From Thraustochytrium sp. TN22 (taxonomy: Eukaryota > Sar > Bigyra > Thraustochytrida > Thraustochytriidae): 64,000 bases of DNA. The stretch lies in assembly GCA_013306675.1 (NCBI GenBank), contig JABLUY010000021.1, positions 5,984 to 69,983 on the forward strand, written 5' to 3'. Under the pieces are notes generated by a model. The model searched no databases. It was not told the origin of the DNA and saw only the letters and a program-made list of their open reading frames with translations. Position 1 is the first letter of the stretch; every line of letters begins with the position of its first letter. Positions 36,353 through 46,079 of the stretch are shown here, in pieces. A program made the translations under genes and the position numbers.

Positions 36353-37762
36353 CTACGAGCTGGCACTCTCGTCCTCAAGTGCAGCCTTGAGGAGCTGCAC
36401 GAAGTTCCACACATCGGCGAAAGAGTTGTAGAGTGGCGCTGGCGCAATGCGCATCACGTCCGGCTCGCGCATGTCGCAAATGACGCCGCGCGCCTCAATG
36501 GCAGCGTGCACAGCCTTGACCGGCTGCGCAAAGACGAGCGAAAGCTGGCAGCCACGCTCGTGGCGGCGGTCGAAGCCCGGGGTGATGACCTTGCAGGCGC
36601 CTTCAGGCAGCTCGCTGAGCAGGAGCAGCTCGAGGTAGCGCGTGAGCGCCTCGGACTTGGCGCGCAGGCGCGACATGCCCCCAGCCTCGCGAAAGAGCTC
36701 GAGCGAGGCGCGCAGCGTGGCGAGCGGAAGCACGCACGGGTTGCTGAGCTGCCAGGCAAAGGCGCCGTGCGAGGGCGCGAAGCGGTGGTCCATCTTGAAG
36801 CGGTCCTGCTTCTGGTGGCCCCACCAGCCCTCGAAGCGCGGCAGGTCGGAGGCGGCCGCATGCTTGGCGTGCACGAAGCAGCCGCCAATGCCGCCCGGCC
36901 CGCTGTTGAGGTACTTGTAGGTGCACCAGCAGGCGAAGTCGACGTCCCAATCGTGCAGGCTGAGCTCGATGTTGCCGACGGCATGCGCAAGGTCGAAACC
37001 GACGCGACAGGCGTCCGCGCCGCAGTGCTCGCGCACGGAGCGCACGATGCGGCCCATCTCAAAGGCCTGGCCAGTGTAGTACTGCACGCCCGATAGCATG
37101 ACGAGCGCGAGGGAGTCGGCGTGCTCGGCGATGAGCGCCTCGAGGTCTTCCGTGCGCAGCGTCTCCTCGCCGTCGCGCGGCGCCGCCTCGATGAGGCAGG
37201 CGTCCGCGTCGAAGCCGCGCTGCTTGATTTGGGAGCGCACGGCGATCCAGTCGGACGGGAAGGACTTGGCCTCGATGAGCACCTTGTTGCGCGTCTCGGT
37301 GGGCGTGTAAAAGGACACCATCATGAGGTGCAGGTTCACGGTGAGGCTGTTCATGAGCGCCACCTCCTCGGGCTGCGCGCCCACGACCGCAGCCATGTCC
37401 TGCACGCAGGTCTCGTCCACGGTGACCCACGGCCCTTGGTCTGCGAAGTGGCCCTCGACGGCCAGCGAGCTCCACTTGTCCAGCTCCTCGCCCACGTACT
37501 GGCGCGCCTTGCGCGGCAGCAGCCCGAGCGAGTTGCCGCACAGGTACACGGCGTCCGCGGCCGGGTCTTGCGCCTTGGCGCCGCTGCTGCCGCCGCCGCG
37601 CTGCGCGCGCGGCACCTCGAAGGCCTGGCGGAGGCCGCGCAGGTCGTCCTGCGCGTCCAGCGCCTCGGCCAGCGCCGCGGACGCCGGCGCCGCCAGCGCG
37701 GCCGCGCCCGCGCCGCGCGCCGCGCCCAGCGCGGCCAGCTCCTCGCGCGCCGCCGCCGCCAT
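36353..37762 (-). CDS. KYNU: Kynureninase
   Basis: Predicted 469 aa, very close to the usual eukaryotic length (human 465). The PLP enzyme cleaves kynurenine or 3-hydroxykynurenine to anthranilate or 3-hydroxyanthranilate plus alanine, in tryptophan catabolism and de novo NAD synthesis. Visible signatures: VYLCGNSLGLLPRKARQYV near residue 73, NSLTVNLHLMM, FPSDWIAVRSQ, the PLP-pocket segment FDLAHAVGN, and CTYKYLNSGPGGIGG with the Schiff-base Lys283. Then come FEGWWGHQ and a C-terminal domain ending ADVWNFVQLL. Start chosen at MAAAAREELAAL; an upstream in-frame ATG at 37816 is possible. Divergent from the kinase gene with 93 bp between the starts. A degenerate copy of its own 3' end lies immediately downstream. 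Confidence 0.95.
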   Translation of the reverse strand: MAAAAREELAALGAARGAGAAALAAPASAALAEALDAQDDLRGLRQAFEVPRAQRGGGSSGAKAQDPAADAVYLCGNSLGLLPRKARQYVGEELDKWSSLAVEGHFADQGPWVTVDETCVQDMAAVVGAQPEEVALMNSLTVNLHLMMVSFYTPTETRNKVLIEAKSFPSDWIAVRSQIKQRGFDADACLIEAAPRDGEETLRTEDLEALIAEHADSLALVMLSGVQYYTGQAFEMGRIVRSVREHCGADACRVGFDLAHAVGNIELSLHDWDVDFACWCTYKYLNSGPGGIGGCFVHAKHAAASDLPRFEGWWGHQKQDRFKMDHRFAPSHGAFAWQLSNPCVLPLATLRASLELFREAGGMSRLRAKSEALTRYLELLLLSELPEGACKVITPGFDRRHERGCQLSLVFAQPVKAVHAAIEARGVICDMREPDVMRIAPAPLYNSFADVWNFVQLLKAALEDESASS

Positions 37763-37855
37763 CCTGCCCGCGCCCTGCGCCGCCCGCAGCCAAGGCGCTC
37801 TGCCTTGCTCTGCCATGCTCTGCCATGGACTTGGACGAGGCCAGACCTCCTCGCC
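37763..37855. promoter_or_regulatory. Short bidirectional promoter/5'UTR interval
   Basis: Only 93 bp separate the start codons of kynureninase (-) and the kinase (+). It contains repeated TGCCTTGCTCTGCCATGCTC-like sequence and no TATA-like element. Either a compact bidirectional promoter lies here, or the transcription start sites overlap the neighbouring genes. Confidence 0.4.
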
Positions 37856-37871
37856 ATGCCTCGGCGGGGGC

Positions 37872-37913
<42 letters not shown>

Positions 37914-39319
37914 GCGCCGCGAGGGCAACGGCCACGGCCAATGCCAAGGCCAATACCAAGGCCAAGGCCAAGACCAAGGCCACGGGCAAGGCCGGCGCCG
38001 CCATGGGCGCCGCCGCGGCCACGGCACAGGGCCCGCTCGCGCGCGCGCTGCAGGCGCGCGACGGCGCGGCGCTGGCGGCGGCGCTGGCGGCCGAGCGAGG
38101 CGCCGCGGCCGCGCTGGCGGCGCTGGGACGCCGGCCGGAGCCCTGGGCGGTGCGCAAGACGGTGGGCGAGGCCTTCACGGGCGGCAGGTCCACGCCGGTG
38201 CTCGAGGTGGCCGCGCAGGACGGCGCGCCGTACCTGGTGTGCAAGCTCGTGGAGGTCGCGGATGTGGGCAGCGCCAAGGGAGGGTTTCTGGCGCGCTCGT
38301 ACGCGATGGAGGCGCGGTTCTACCGCGCGCTTGGAGACCTGCTGCTGCAGGAGGGCGTGCGCGTGCCGCGGTGCGTGGCCCTCGAGGAGGACGAGGCCGG
38401 CGGCGTCTTCGCCTTTGTGCTGGAGGACCTGCGCAGAGAGTTCACGCTGCACCCGGAATTCTTGCCAGTGCCGCAGGCTGAGAGGGCGCTGACGTGGGCC
38501 GCGCGCTTCCACGGCGCGCTGGCGCAAGCGCCGGCGCGCGACGCACTGCTGACGGCCACCAGCCGCGGCCAGGCGGACGGGCCCGCAGGTTGGACGAGCG
38601 GCGCCTTCTGGAGCCTGGGCAAGGCGACCTCGCGCACCGGCTCGGCCGCCGTCCCGGGGAGCAGTTGGCCGCAATGCGTGCGGTACCTGGCGAAGCGGCA
38701 CCCGGATGCCCTTGCGCGTCAGGCCGGGCTCAAGAAGCTGGGCCCGCGCCTTGAGCAGGCTCGGTGGGCGCTCAACGCCCTGGTGCACCCGACCGACACG
38801 GCGGTGCAGGATGAGGCGGCCTGCAGTGGCGGCAGCGGCGGCGGCAGCGGCGGACCGGGGTTGCGGCGGCTGGCACGCCTGCACCAGGACTTTGTCACCG
38901 TGGTGCACGGCGACCTCAAGGCGGCGAACTTGTTTCTGAGCGAGACCGGGTGCGCCGGCCTCGACTTTCAGTTCTCTGGCCTTGGGCTGCCATGCTCGGA
39001 CCTGGCGTACTTTTTGTTTCCCGACGCGCACGGCGACTATGGCGACGCGCAGGAGGCTCTGATAGAGCACTACTGGGGAGCGCTGGTGGAGGCGTGTCCT
39101 GCGCGGTTCGCCGCGCTGCCATTGGGACGGCTGCAGAAGCTGGTGACCTTGGCGCAGGCCGATCTGCTCCGGCACCTGCTGGAGCGCGGCTGGGAGCCGA
39201 GCTCCGATGGCGAGGTCCGTGTTTTGGAGCGCATCAGCGAGGCACTGGCCGGGGTGGACCACGGGGAGATTCTTGGTGCGGCTGAGTGGCCGGCGGCTTT
39301 GGCAGCCGACGTGGCTTGA
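37856..39319 (+). CDS. APH/CHK-like small-molecule kinase
   Basis: Predicted 487 aa. The N-terminus is poly-Gly (from a GGC run, 37871-37909) then a Lys/Ala/Thr-rich segment, perhaps a targeting peptide or disordered tail. From about residue 100 it resembles the aminoglycoside-phosphotransferase / choline-kinase-like / EcKL superfamily: a Lys in PYLVCKLVEV, an acidic SYAMEARFYRAL, a hinge FAFVLEDL, the catalytic loop VVHGDLKAANLFL with Asp353 and Asn358, and the metal-binding Asp370 in GLDFQFSG, followed by CSDLAYFLF. The family phosphorylates hydroxyl groups of small molecules; the substrate is not predictable. Divergent partner of kynureninase, but no functional link is known. Confidence 0.8.
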
Positions 39320-39479
39320 GGCAGCTCGGACATTTACGTGAATTGAGTGACAGATCGTGAAAGGAAGTTCTTGGACACGTGATGCTCGTACTGCGCTTGA
39401 CTTGAAGGTTTGACCGCGAGAGAATCATTGTCCCATTTGCCCTGCAGATACGAGAATCATCACCCCATTCGCCCCGCCT

Positions 39480-39665
39480 GGTGCGGGAAAGGGAATCATG
39501 TTTACATGGTGCCGCCGCGCTTGGCCTGCATGACCGCTTGGGTCAAGAAGCACTCCCAGCTGCAAAAGAAAAAACTAGGCTAGTCGCCCTGAGGTATTTG
39601 CCATTGCGCACTGCCCGATGCGATGGATAAGCTTTTACAGTGGTGCAGCTGTGACTGAGAGTGCA
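39480..39665 (-). pseudogene. Decayed duplicate of the zinc-finger gene 3' end
   Basis: Starts GGTGCGGGAAAGGGAATCAT and repeats the 3' flank and last about 45 codons of the gene at 39855-40712, whose equivalent begins at 39833 (offset 353 bp). Shared: TGGTGCCGCCGCGCTTGGCC, GCATGACCGCTTGGGTCAAG and AAGCACTCCC. The copy then diverges: a reverse reading gives SAQWQIPQGD where the gene has SAHWQVPQDD. The zinc-ligand codons further 5' are degraded. Confidence 0.85.
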
Positions 39666-39854
39666 GCCACTCCAAGTGCGGTAGCTGAAGAGCGCAGCAA
39701 CTGTAAGAGCGCAGCAGGTCTGAGAGTGTTGGTGACATTGAAATCTTGCTTGCCTCTTGAAAAACATGAACGAGGATCGAAAGGAACTGGAACATGACAC
39801 GAATTATGGGGTGATAAGATGGATAAGATGCTGGTGCGGGAAGGGGAATAATGT

Positions 39855-40444
39855 TTACATGGTGCCGCCGCGCTTGGCCTGCATGACCGCTTGGGTCAAG
39901 AAGCACTCCCCGCTGCAAAAGAAATTCCTGGGCTGGTCGTCCTGAGGTACCTGCCAGTGCGCACTGCCCCCGATGGTGCGCGGATAGAGCTTGGTGCAGT
40001 GTCTACATTTGTGGAGCTCGATATCGGGCATGTGGTCGTCGGCGCCTTCCCCTAGGCGCAGAAAGAGGTTCTTGTCCAGAAAGAGCGCGCCTTCAGACAT
40101 GGGCGACCCAGGCATGGTAGACCTGCCGCCGTCCGGCTCGACCCAGGAGCGGGAGCGGGAGAACTTGGCGGGGCCGGCGCCGCCCAGGCGCTCGTGGCAG
40201 CTCCGCGAGGATGCGCTGGGGCCAAGCTTGGGCGCCGGGTTCCGCGTCGGCGTCGGCGCGCCGGGGGCCGGGCCCAGGATCTGCGACAGCACGCCCTTGG
40301 GCCGGCTGGTTGGGCTGCGCCTGCTGCTGCTGGCGCTGCTGGCCATGGACCCGGCCGAGCTGACCGAGTCGCCGCTCTGCGCCGGCGCCTCCATGTCGTC
40401 CACGATAATGCTGCGCACGGGCCGGAAGAGGTCGGTCATCATCG

Positions 40445-40476
<32 letters not shown>

Positions 40477-40712
40477 CCTGGCGAGGCGGCCTCGCTCACG
40501 CCACTGGATGCGGACGCCTTGGCCGGGTCCTCGGGCTTTTGTTGCCGGTCGGCCTCCATCTTTTCCTGCCCCCCGTGCTGCTGGAGCTGCAAGGGCGCCT
40601 GCTTCTGCTGCAGGTGCTGCTGCACACTGCTGTAGACGGTCGTACTCCCCGTGCTCGTGCTCCTCGGCGGGAGAACGGGGGCGGCGGCACCGGCCAGGGG
40701 CGCTGCAGTCAT
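39855..40712 (-). CDS. Gln/Ser-rich protein with C-terminal FCS-type zinc finger
   Basis: Predicted 285 aa. The N-terminal two thirds are disordered: Gln-rich with a Q10 tract encoded by CAG repeats (about 40450-40475), then Ser/Pro-rich with basic patches. Near residues 232-275 is a probable zinc finger: HKCRHCTKLYPR followed about 25 residues later by FFCSGECFLTQAV, giving C-x2-C and C-x3-C pairs. FCSxEC is like plant FLZ (FCS-like zinc finger) and other treble-clef fingers, but the spacing is longer than FLZ. A scaffold or binding role is plausible; no enzyme motif is present. The finger is at the extreme C-terminus (ends QAKRGGTM). The last segment is duplicated as a relic at 39480-39665. 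Confidence 0.6.
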
Positions 40713-40802
40713 CGCGAGCGGCGCAGCAGGCCCTGCTGCTGCCGCTGCCGGCAGCCCGCGGGCGCGCGCCCGCCCTCTCGCTCGCTCTTGAGAGAGGTCT
40801 GT

Positions 40803-40845
<43 letters not shown>

Positions 40846-41532
40846 CCGCCTTGCTCGCCTGCTTCCGTGCTCGACGACCCGCGTGCCAGGCTGCTTTCCC
40901 GCTTTCCCCCCTTCCCTTCCCCCGACGCTGTGTTTTAGCTTAGCTACGCTCACACAGCTGCGGAGCAGCTCACGCTTGTGCCCGGGCTGCTCGCAAGAGC
41001 GCAGGCCACGCACACAGCCAGAGCTGAGGCCTGCCGAGCTCGCAGCTCAGCTCGCAAAAGGTTCAACCGCGGCGCGGCGCCGCCGCAGCCGAGAGCTCGA
41101 GCGCTCGCGTCGCTCTCCTCCCACCGTCCCTCGGCCTCCTGGCCGGCCTCCGTGCGTGCTGCGCTGTGCGTGCCGGACACAGCCTACGCGAGTGACGCGT
41201 GCCCGCGGCCACGCGTCGACCGACCGGTCGCGCGGGGCGCAGCGCCGCGTCGCGCCCGGTCGAGGTTCGCGCGCCGCGCGGAGCCCTCCGCCGCCCGCGC
41301 GCCGCCGCCCTCCCCGCGCCCGCGCGCGCCCCTGGCGCCGCCGCGGCGCGCGATGGATGACCGCGGTGGAGAGAGGGGGCAATCGCAGGCGCCTGCTTGC
41401 CTGCCTGCCTGCCTGCCTGCCTGCCTGGCGGCGACCTTTCCTCGGCCGCTGCCGGCCGCTGCCGGCCGCGCCGCGCGCCGGAGCGCCGCCGCGGAGCGCC
41501 GGGGCGCCGGAGCGCGCGCGCGAGGCCCGCTC

Positions 41533-41566
<34 letters not shown>

Positions 41567-43971
41567 TGCACCCGCGCGACGCAGCACGGCGCGCTGTCGC
41601 GGCGGGCGCAAGGGCGGCAGAAGGGTTCTGGAGGCACAAGGAGAGAGAGAGCGAGAGAGAGAGCGAGAAGCGGCCTCTAGCTCCAGCAGGCACGGTCCCA
41701 CTGGCAGGGCTGCGCGCAGGACGGGCAGCGGCTGCTACCGCCTGGCCGCGCTCGGCCGACGGCCCGCTCGCCGGCTTGCTTGCTTGCGCGCGCCACCTCA
41801 CGCCACGCGGCGCTCGCCGCTGGTGATGGCAGGGCAGTCTGCCGCGCCTGTGCCTCGGCGAAGCGCGTGTTTGAATTTCGAAAAAGCCGCGGCGCTCTCT
41901 CCAATCGCTCTCGCGCCGCGCCGCCGCGCCGCGCCTCGCCGCGCTGCGCCACGCTGCGACGCTGCGCCACGCTGCGCTACGCGACGCTGCGCTGGCACTG
42001 CGCCGGCGCTGCCGTGCTGCGCCACAGCACGACGCCGTCGCGTCGTCGCGGCGCTTCCGGCAAGTTAACACCGGCGCTGCTGCTTCCGGCCGCGAATGCC
42101 GCGGCGGCCGTGATGCGGGCGTGCGCTGGCAGCGCGGCAGCGCCCAGGATCCACGCGGCTGCCTGCCCACCTGCCAGGCTGCCGGTGCCAGCCTGCCTGC
42201 CTGCCTCGCCGCCCTCGCGCCGCGCGCGCCGCGCCGACCTCGCCCGCGCCGCGCTGCCTCCGGCGCCGCCTCCAAGTCGCCGCGCGCTCTCGTAGGCTCT
42301 GCTCTGTCTGCTTGGCGGCGCTCCGGCGCCTGCCTGACCCGGGGGCCTCGCGGCGCGGCGGGGGGCGCGGGGAAAATTCCCCCCTCGCGCGTGCCTTGTC
42401 CCGGCGCGCGCGCCCGCGTCACGCAGCGGGCGCCGGCAAAGGCCCGCGCGCCGAGACGCGCGCGGTGCCCCCTCCCGCCGCGAGCTTTCCTTGCTGCCGG
42501 ACTCGCGGAGGTTAAGTTAGTTAGTTAGTTGGCTAGCCGCTAGCTAGCAGCAGCCAGCTGGCCGAGCTACCTGCGCGAGACTGCCAGCTGGCTGGCCGGG
42601 CCGCCCGCGCCGCGCGCAGCGCCTGGCCGGCCGCGCGCGCGCCGCCAGTCGCGCAGCGGCGAGCGAGAGAGCGGGGCGAGCCTGAGAGGGGCGGCCGGAC
42701 GGACGGCGCGACGGTTAGCGCGACTCGCGCCTGGCCACTGTGGACTTGTGCTGCAGGACGCAGGAGGTCGCAGCGCGAGGCAGTGCGGGAGGCACTTGGA
42801 AGGCGGTGTGTGCGGGGACATGCATGGGCCCCTGCCACCAGGCGCGCCCCGGCACCGCAGGACGCCGCGTGGCGCGGACTCGAGCCCAGCCTGGCCTCGG
42901 CGCATCTGGCAGGCAGCAGGCGCGAGCGGGCCGGCCGGCGCCGCGCGCGGGCCGGCGAAGAGGCCCGGGAAGCCAGCCAGCCAGCCTCCGCGGCGCGCGC
43001 AGCGGCGCGGCGCTCGGCGCGGCCCAGCTGAAAGCGACGCGGGCAGTCCCGGGCCCGGTGGTCCGGCGATGCGGACTCTGACTCATCAGAGTGACAGAGT
43101 CATCAGACAGAGGCGCTCCCGGCAATGCCGGCACGGACCCGAGCTTCGGCGAGCCACTGCAGAACTGGCACGGACCAAGCTGCTTCTGTGGTGGTGATGG
43201 ATCAAAGCCTCAAAGGGCAGTGGCTGGCTCAGGCGGGCTGGCACGCACGGAGGCGCGGCAGCGGCCCTGATCATCCTGATGGCTGCGAGGCTGTGAGGGC
43301 GAGCGGCCAGCGGGCAGAGGTCGCGGCCGCCGGCCAGCCGCCAGCGAGCATGGGATGCGATCGTGCGCCGCCGGGCGCGCGCTTGGATCGGAAGACGGGG
43401 CTGGTACGCAAAGCACAAGCTTGTTCTCGGGCGTGGACTCGTGGTGGCTGGCGGTGGCTGCCTGCCGGTGGGCCGGAATCTGTGGCGATGGCTGCCATGG
43501 CCTGCCATGCCAGTGCCAGTGCTGCCAGTGCCTGCCAGTAGACGGCCGGCCGGTTCAGGAGGTAGATGGACGATGAACCGTGCCCCCTCGAAGCACGTCC
43601 GGAAAAGCGCCAGCGTCTCAAGTTGGCGTGCGCGGAGTCGCGAACCATTGATTATCAAGGTTGGTGCCGCGTGCCCGCGGCCCGCCCTTCTTGAGAAGAG
43701 GCGTTTGAGCACAAGATCGTTCCGCCAGTCTGGCTACTTGTAGCTAGCTAGCTCTAGAGAGCGAGCAAGCTAGCTAGCTAGGCCGCGCGGCCTTGCTTTG
43801 CCATCACGGCCTTCGAGGCCGCGACCACTGGCTTCGAAGACTTGCCAAGGGCAAGAGCAGCTGCCAGCAGTCAGCAGTCAGCAGCTAGGCCTGTGTCTCG
43901 TCAACCAAGCATCAGCAACTGAGCAACACGCGACTCTGAACGCGAAGGTGAGCGGCTTGCTTGCTTGCTTG

Positions 43972-44004
<33 letters not shown>

Positions 44005-44120
44005 GTTCCTGCCAGCCAGGCCTACTGCGTCCCGTCAACCATGGCAACCACTTTGCTTCAAAAGCAGGAAAAATGGGTGGATTTGTCACAAGTCACAGAA
44101 CTCCGCCTTGTGAGGACTAA
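40713..44120. other. Repeat-rich intergenic region; no gene recognised
   Basis: About 3.4 kb with many overlapping open frames on both strands, all Arg/Ala/Pro/Cys-rich and without motifs. Microsatellites: CTGC/GCCT (40804-40848), CCTG (41401-41427), CCG (41534-41567), AGAG/GCGAG (41640-41675), CTTG/CCTG (43955-44003). TAGC/GCTA palindromic clusters occur at 42517-42550 and 43738-43785. A spliced or non-coding transcript cannot be excluded. Confidence 0.55.
40804..40848. repeat. (CTGC)n tetranucleotide microsatellite
   Basis: Eleven uninterrupted CTGC/GCCT units. The same tetranucleotide recurs at 28750, 41401, 43975, 57095 (as GGCA) and 60245. Confidence 0.95.
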
Positions 44121-44843
44121 TCATGGCAGCAAGGCGGTGGGCGAGGCCGTGGGAGTCACGACGACGGTGGAGGAAGTGGAGGACGCCGGCTTGAGCGCGT
44201 AAATGAGCACCGTGAGAATAATGACAACCAGCGCAAAGATGAGGCCGGCAATGAGCAGCTTGCGGCGGTGCTCGCGCTGCCGCATGCGACGCAGGATCTG
44301 GTTGGCGCCGCCGATGAGGCCGGTCGTCATGTTGACACGCTCGTGCGCGCCAATGATGGTAGCTCGCTGCTGCTCGAGGTTCTCCGCGATGCTCATGGCC
44401 ACGTCCTCAGTCTCCGAAAGCACCTGGCGCGTCTGCAGCAGGCTCTCGGTGGAGCGGTCCATGCGCGCCGTCACCTCGGAGAAGCGCGAGCGGTCCTGCT
44501 GCGCGGCTTGCGTGTACGAGATGAGCGGCTCGTTGCTCGCGGCGCGCGAGTCGAAGAGGTCCTGACGCTCGCTCTTTTGCTGCACGCCCGTGTACTCTTG
44601 GCGCAGCGCCTTGAGCGCCTCCTTGTGGCCGGTCAGCTTGCGCTTCAGCGCTGGGTTCGGGTCCGTGCGCACCTCAACGTTCATCTGCCGCAGCAGGGAC
44701 TCCGCCTGGCCCAGGTCCAGTTCGCCCTGCTTGAGCACCTTGCGCCGCGCCGCCGCGTCATCCTGCAGCGACTCCATCTGCGTCAGCCCATCGCGCACGG
44801 CGTCCAGGATCGCCTCGAACTCCGCCTCGTACGAGGAGAACAT
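44121..44843 (-). CDS. VTI1: Vti1-like Qb-SNARE
   Basis: Predicted 240 aa, close to Vti1 family length. It starts MFSSYEAEFEAILDAV, like the Vti1 N-terminal three-helix (Habc-like) domain, with further helices to about residue 110. The SNARE motif (about 125-190) includes SESTEDVAMSIAENL-type heptads (here LSETEDVAMSIAENLEQQ) and QILRRMRQREHRRK. One C-terminal membrane anchor (about 193-215, LLIAGLIFALVVIILTVLIY) is followed by a short lumenal Ser/Thr/Pro tail of about 25 residues, unusual because most SNAREs end right after the anchor. Vti1 acts in Golgi-endosome-vacuole fusion. The frame is open upstream of this start, but that part is Arg-rich noise. Divergent from RPB11. Confidence 0.8.
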   Translation of the reverse strand: MFSSYEAEFEAILDAVRDGLTQMESLQDDAAARRKVLKQGELDLGQAESLLRQMNVEVRTDPNPALKRKLTGHKEALKALRQEYTGVQQKSERQDLFDSRAASNEPLISYTQAAQQDRSRFSEVTARMDRSTESLLQTRQVLSETEDVAMSIAENLEQQRATIIGAHERVNMTTGLIGGANQILRRMRQREHRRKLLIAGLIFALVVIILTVLIYALKPASSTSSTVVVTPTASPTALLP

Positions 44844-45293
44844 CCTGCCCTCGCCCTTGCCCTCGCGCCGCCGCCGCCGCCGCTGCGCGGCCTGCTCGTA
44901 CGCCTGCGCGTCCCGCTCGAGCGCAGCGGCCTTGGAGTTGGCCCGCTCGATGTGCTCTGCTCCCCGCCGCCCGCCTGGGCCTCGCCGCCCGCTCGCGGGG
45001 CGCGGCCTCTCGCGGCGGCGCGCGACGAGGGCCTGCCACGCGGCGCGCGAGCGCGGGTGCAGGCGCTGGCGCTGGCGCGGGCGCGGGCGCGGGCGCTGGC
45101 GCGGGCGGCGGCGAGGCGCGGCGATGCGGGTCTGGCCGCCAGGAGCAGAGGCGCGCAAGTGCGCTATTCCCCCGCGCGCAAGTGGCGCTGGAGCCGCGCA
45201 AGTGGGCGCCGCGACTTGCGCGGCCGCCTTGCGCGACTTGCGCGACAGCGGCCGCGGCAAACCTGCTTGCCTGGCGACGGCAACGGCGGCACC

Positions 45294-45907
45294 ATGAACG
45301 CGCCGGACCGCGAGGAGTCCGTGCTGCTGGACGAGACGACCGAGGTCAAGTACGTGCGGCCCCGCGCCGCCCCGCGCCGCGCCCCGCTTGCGGCCAGGAG
45401 CGGCGTCGTGGGGAGGGCGGCCAAGCCATGCGAGCGGCGCGCGCGGCGCCGCTGCTGCGCTGCGGCGCGCTGCGCTGCGGCGTGCTGCGTGGGGGCGGGA
45501 GGACCGGGCTGACGGACGAGCGGCGCAGGGTCGGGTACAAGATCGACAGCAAGATCGTGAACTCGGCGGACTTCATTCTGGTCAAGGAGGATCACACGCT
45601 CGGCAACCTGCTGCGCATGTAAGTCGGAGAGGCAGGGGAGGGGAGAGTGTGGCGCGCAGCGGCTGCTGACGGCGCGGCGACCGGGCGCAGGAAGATGCTC
45701 GAGAACGGCAGCGTGCGCTTTGCCGGGTACCGGCACCCGCACCCGCTCGAGACGCTCATTGAGATGAAGGTGCGCACGGACGGCACGCTCTCGGCGCTCG
45801 ACGCCATGCGCGAGGCGACGCGCTCGCTCAACGAGGAGGTGCGGCGGCTGGAGAACAGCTTCCGCGCCGCTCGCGACAGCTACAACGATTCCACTGGCAT
45901 GATGTGA
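45294..45907 (+). CDS. RPB11: RNA polymerase II subunit RPB11 (three exons)
   Basis: Exons 45294-45349, 45529-45618 and 45691-45907 join in frame to a 120-aa protein (human POLR2J 117 aa). Introns are GT-AG, 179 and 72 nt: donors GTACGT and GTAAGT, acceptors GCGCAG and GCGCAG, both in phase 2. The protein starts MNAPDREESVLLDET, like the family start MNAP; exon 2 carries FILVKEDHTLGNLLRM, and exon 3 carries VRFAGYRHPHPLE and ends with a long helix (ALDAMREATRSLNEEVRRL). KEDHTLGN and the AGYxxPHPLE motif are hallmarks of the RPB11/AC19 family. RPB11 pairs with RPB3 in Pol II assembly. This is the clearest spliced gene in the window. AC19 (Pol I/III) is a less likely alternative because of the MNAP start. 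Confidence 0.92.
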
Positions 45908-46079
45908 GGTGGTGTCCACCTTGGTGCGGCGGCATGGGGCTTCTGCGCGCGTCGGTCGTATGGGTGGTAAAAAATTGTTACATTTTCCAGACTTTGACGG
46001 CAGCTTCTTCGGCATCGACACAGACAGGCGCAGGACGCACGTCTTCCTTCTCTGGTATGATGATACATTCATTGTGCAG

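Noticed and set aside
41184-42422. 412-aa minus-strand frame and overlapping + frames in the 40.7-44.1 kb spacer
   Set aside because: Low-complexity products from GC-rich microsatellite DNA; none carries a recognisable domain.
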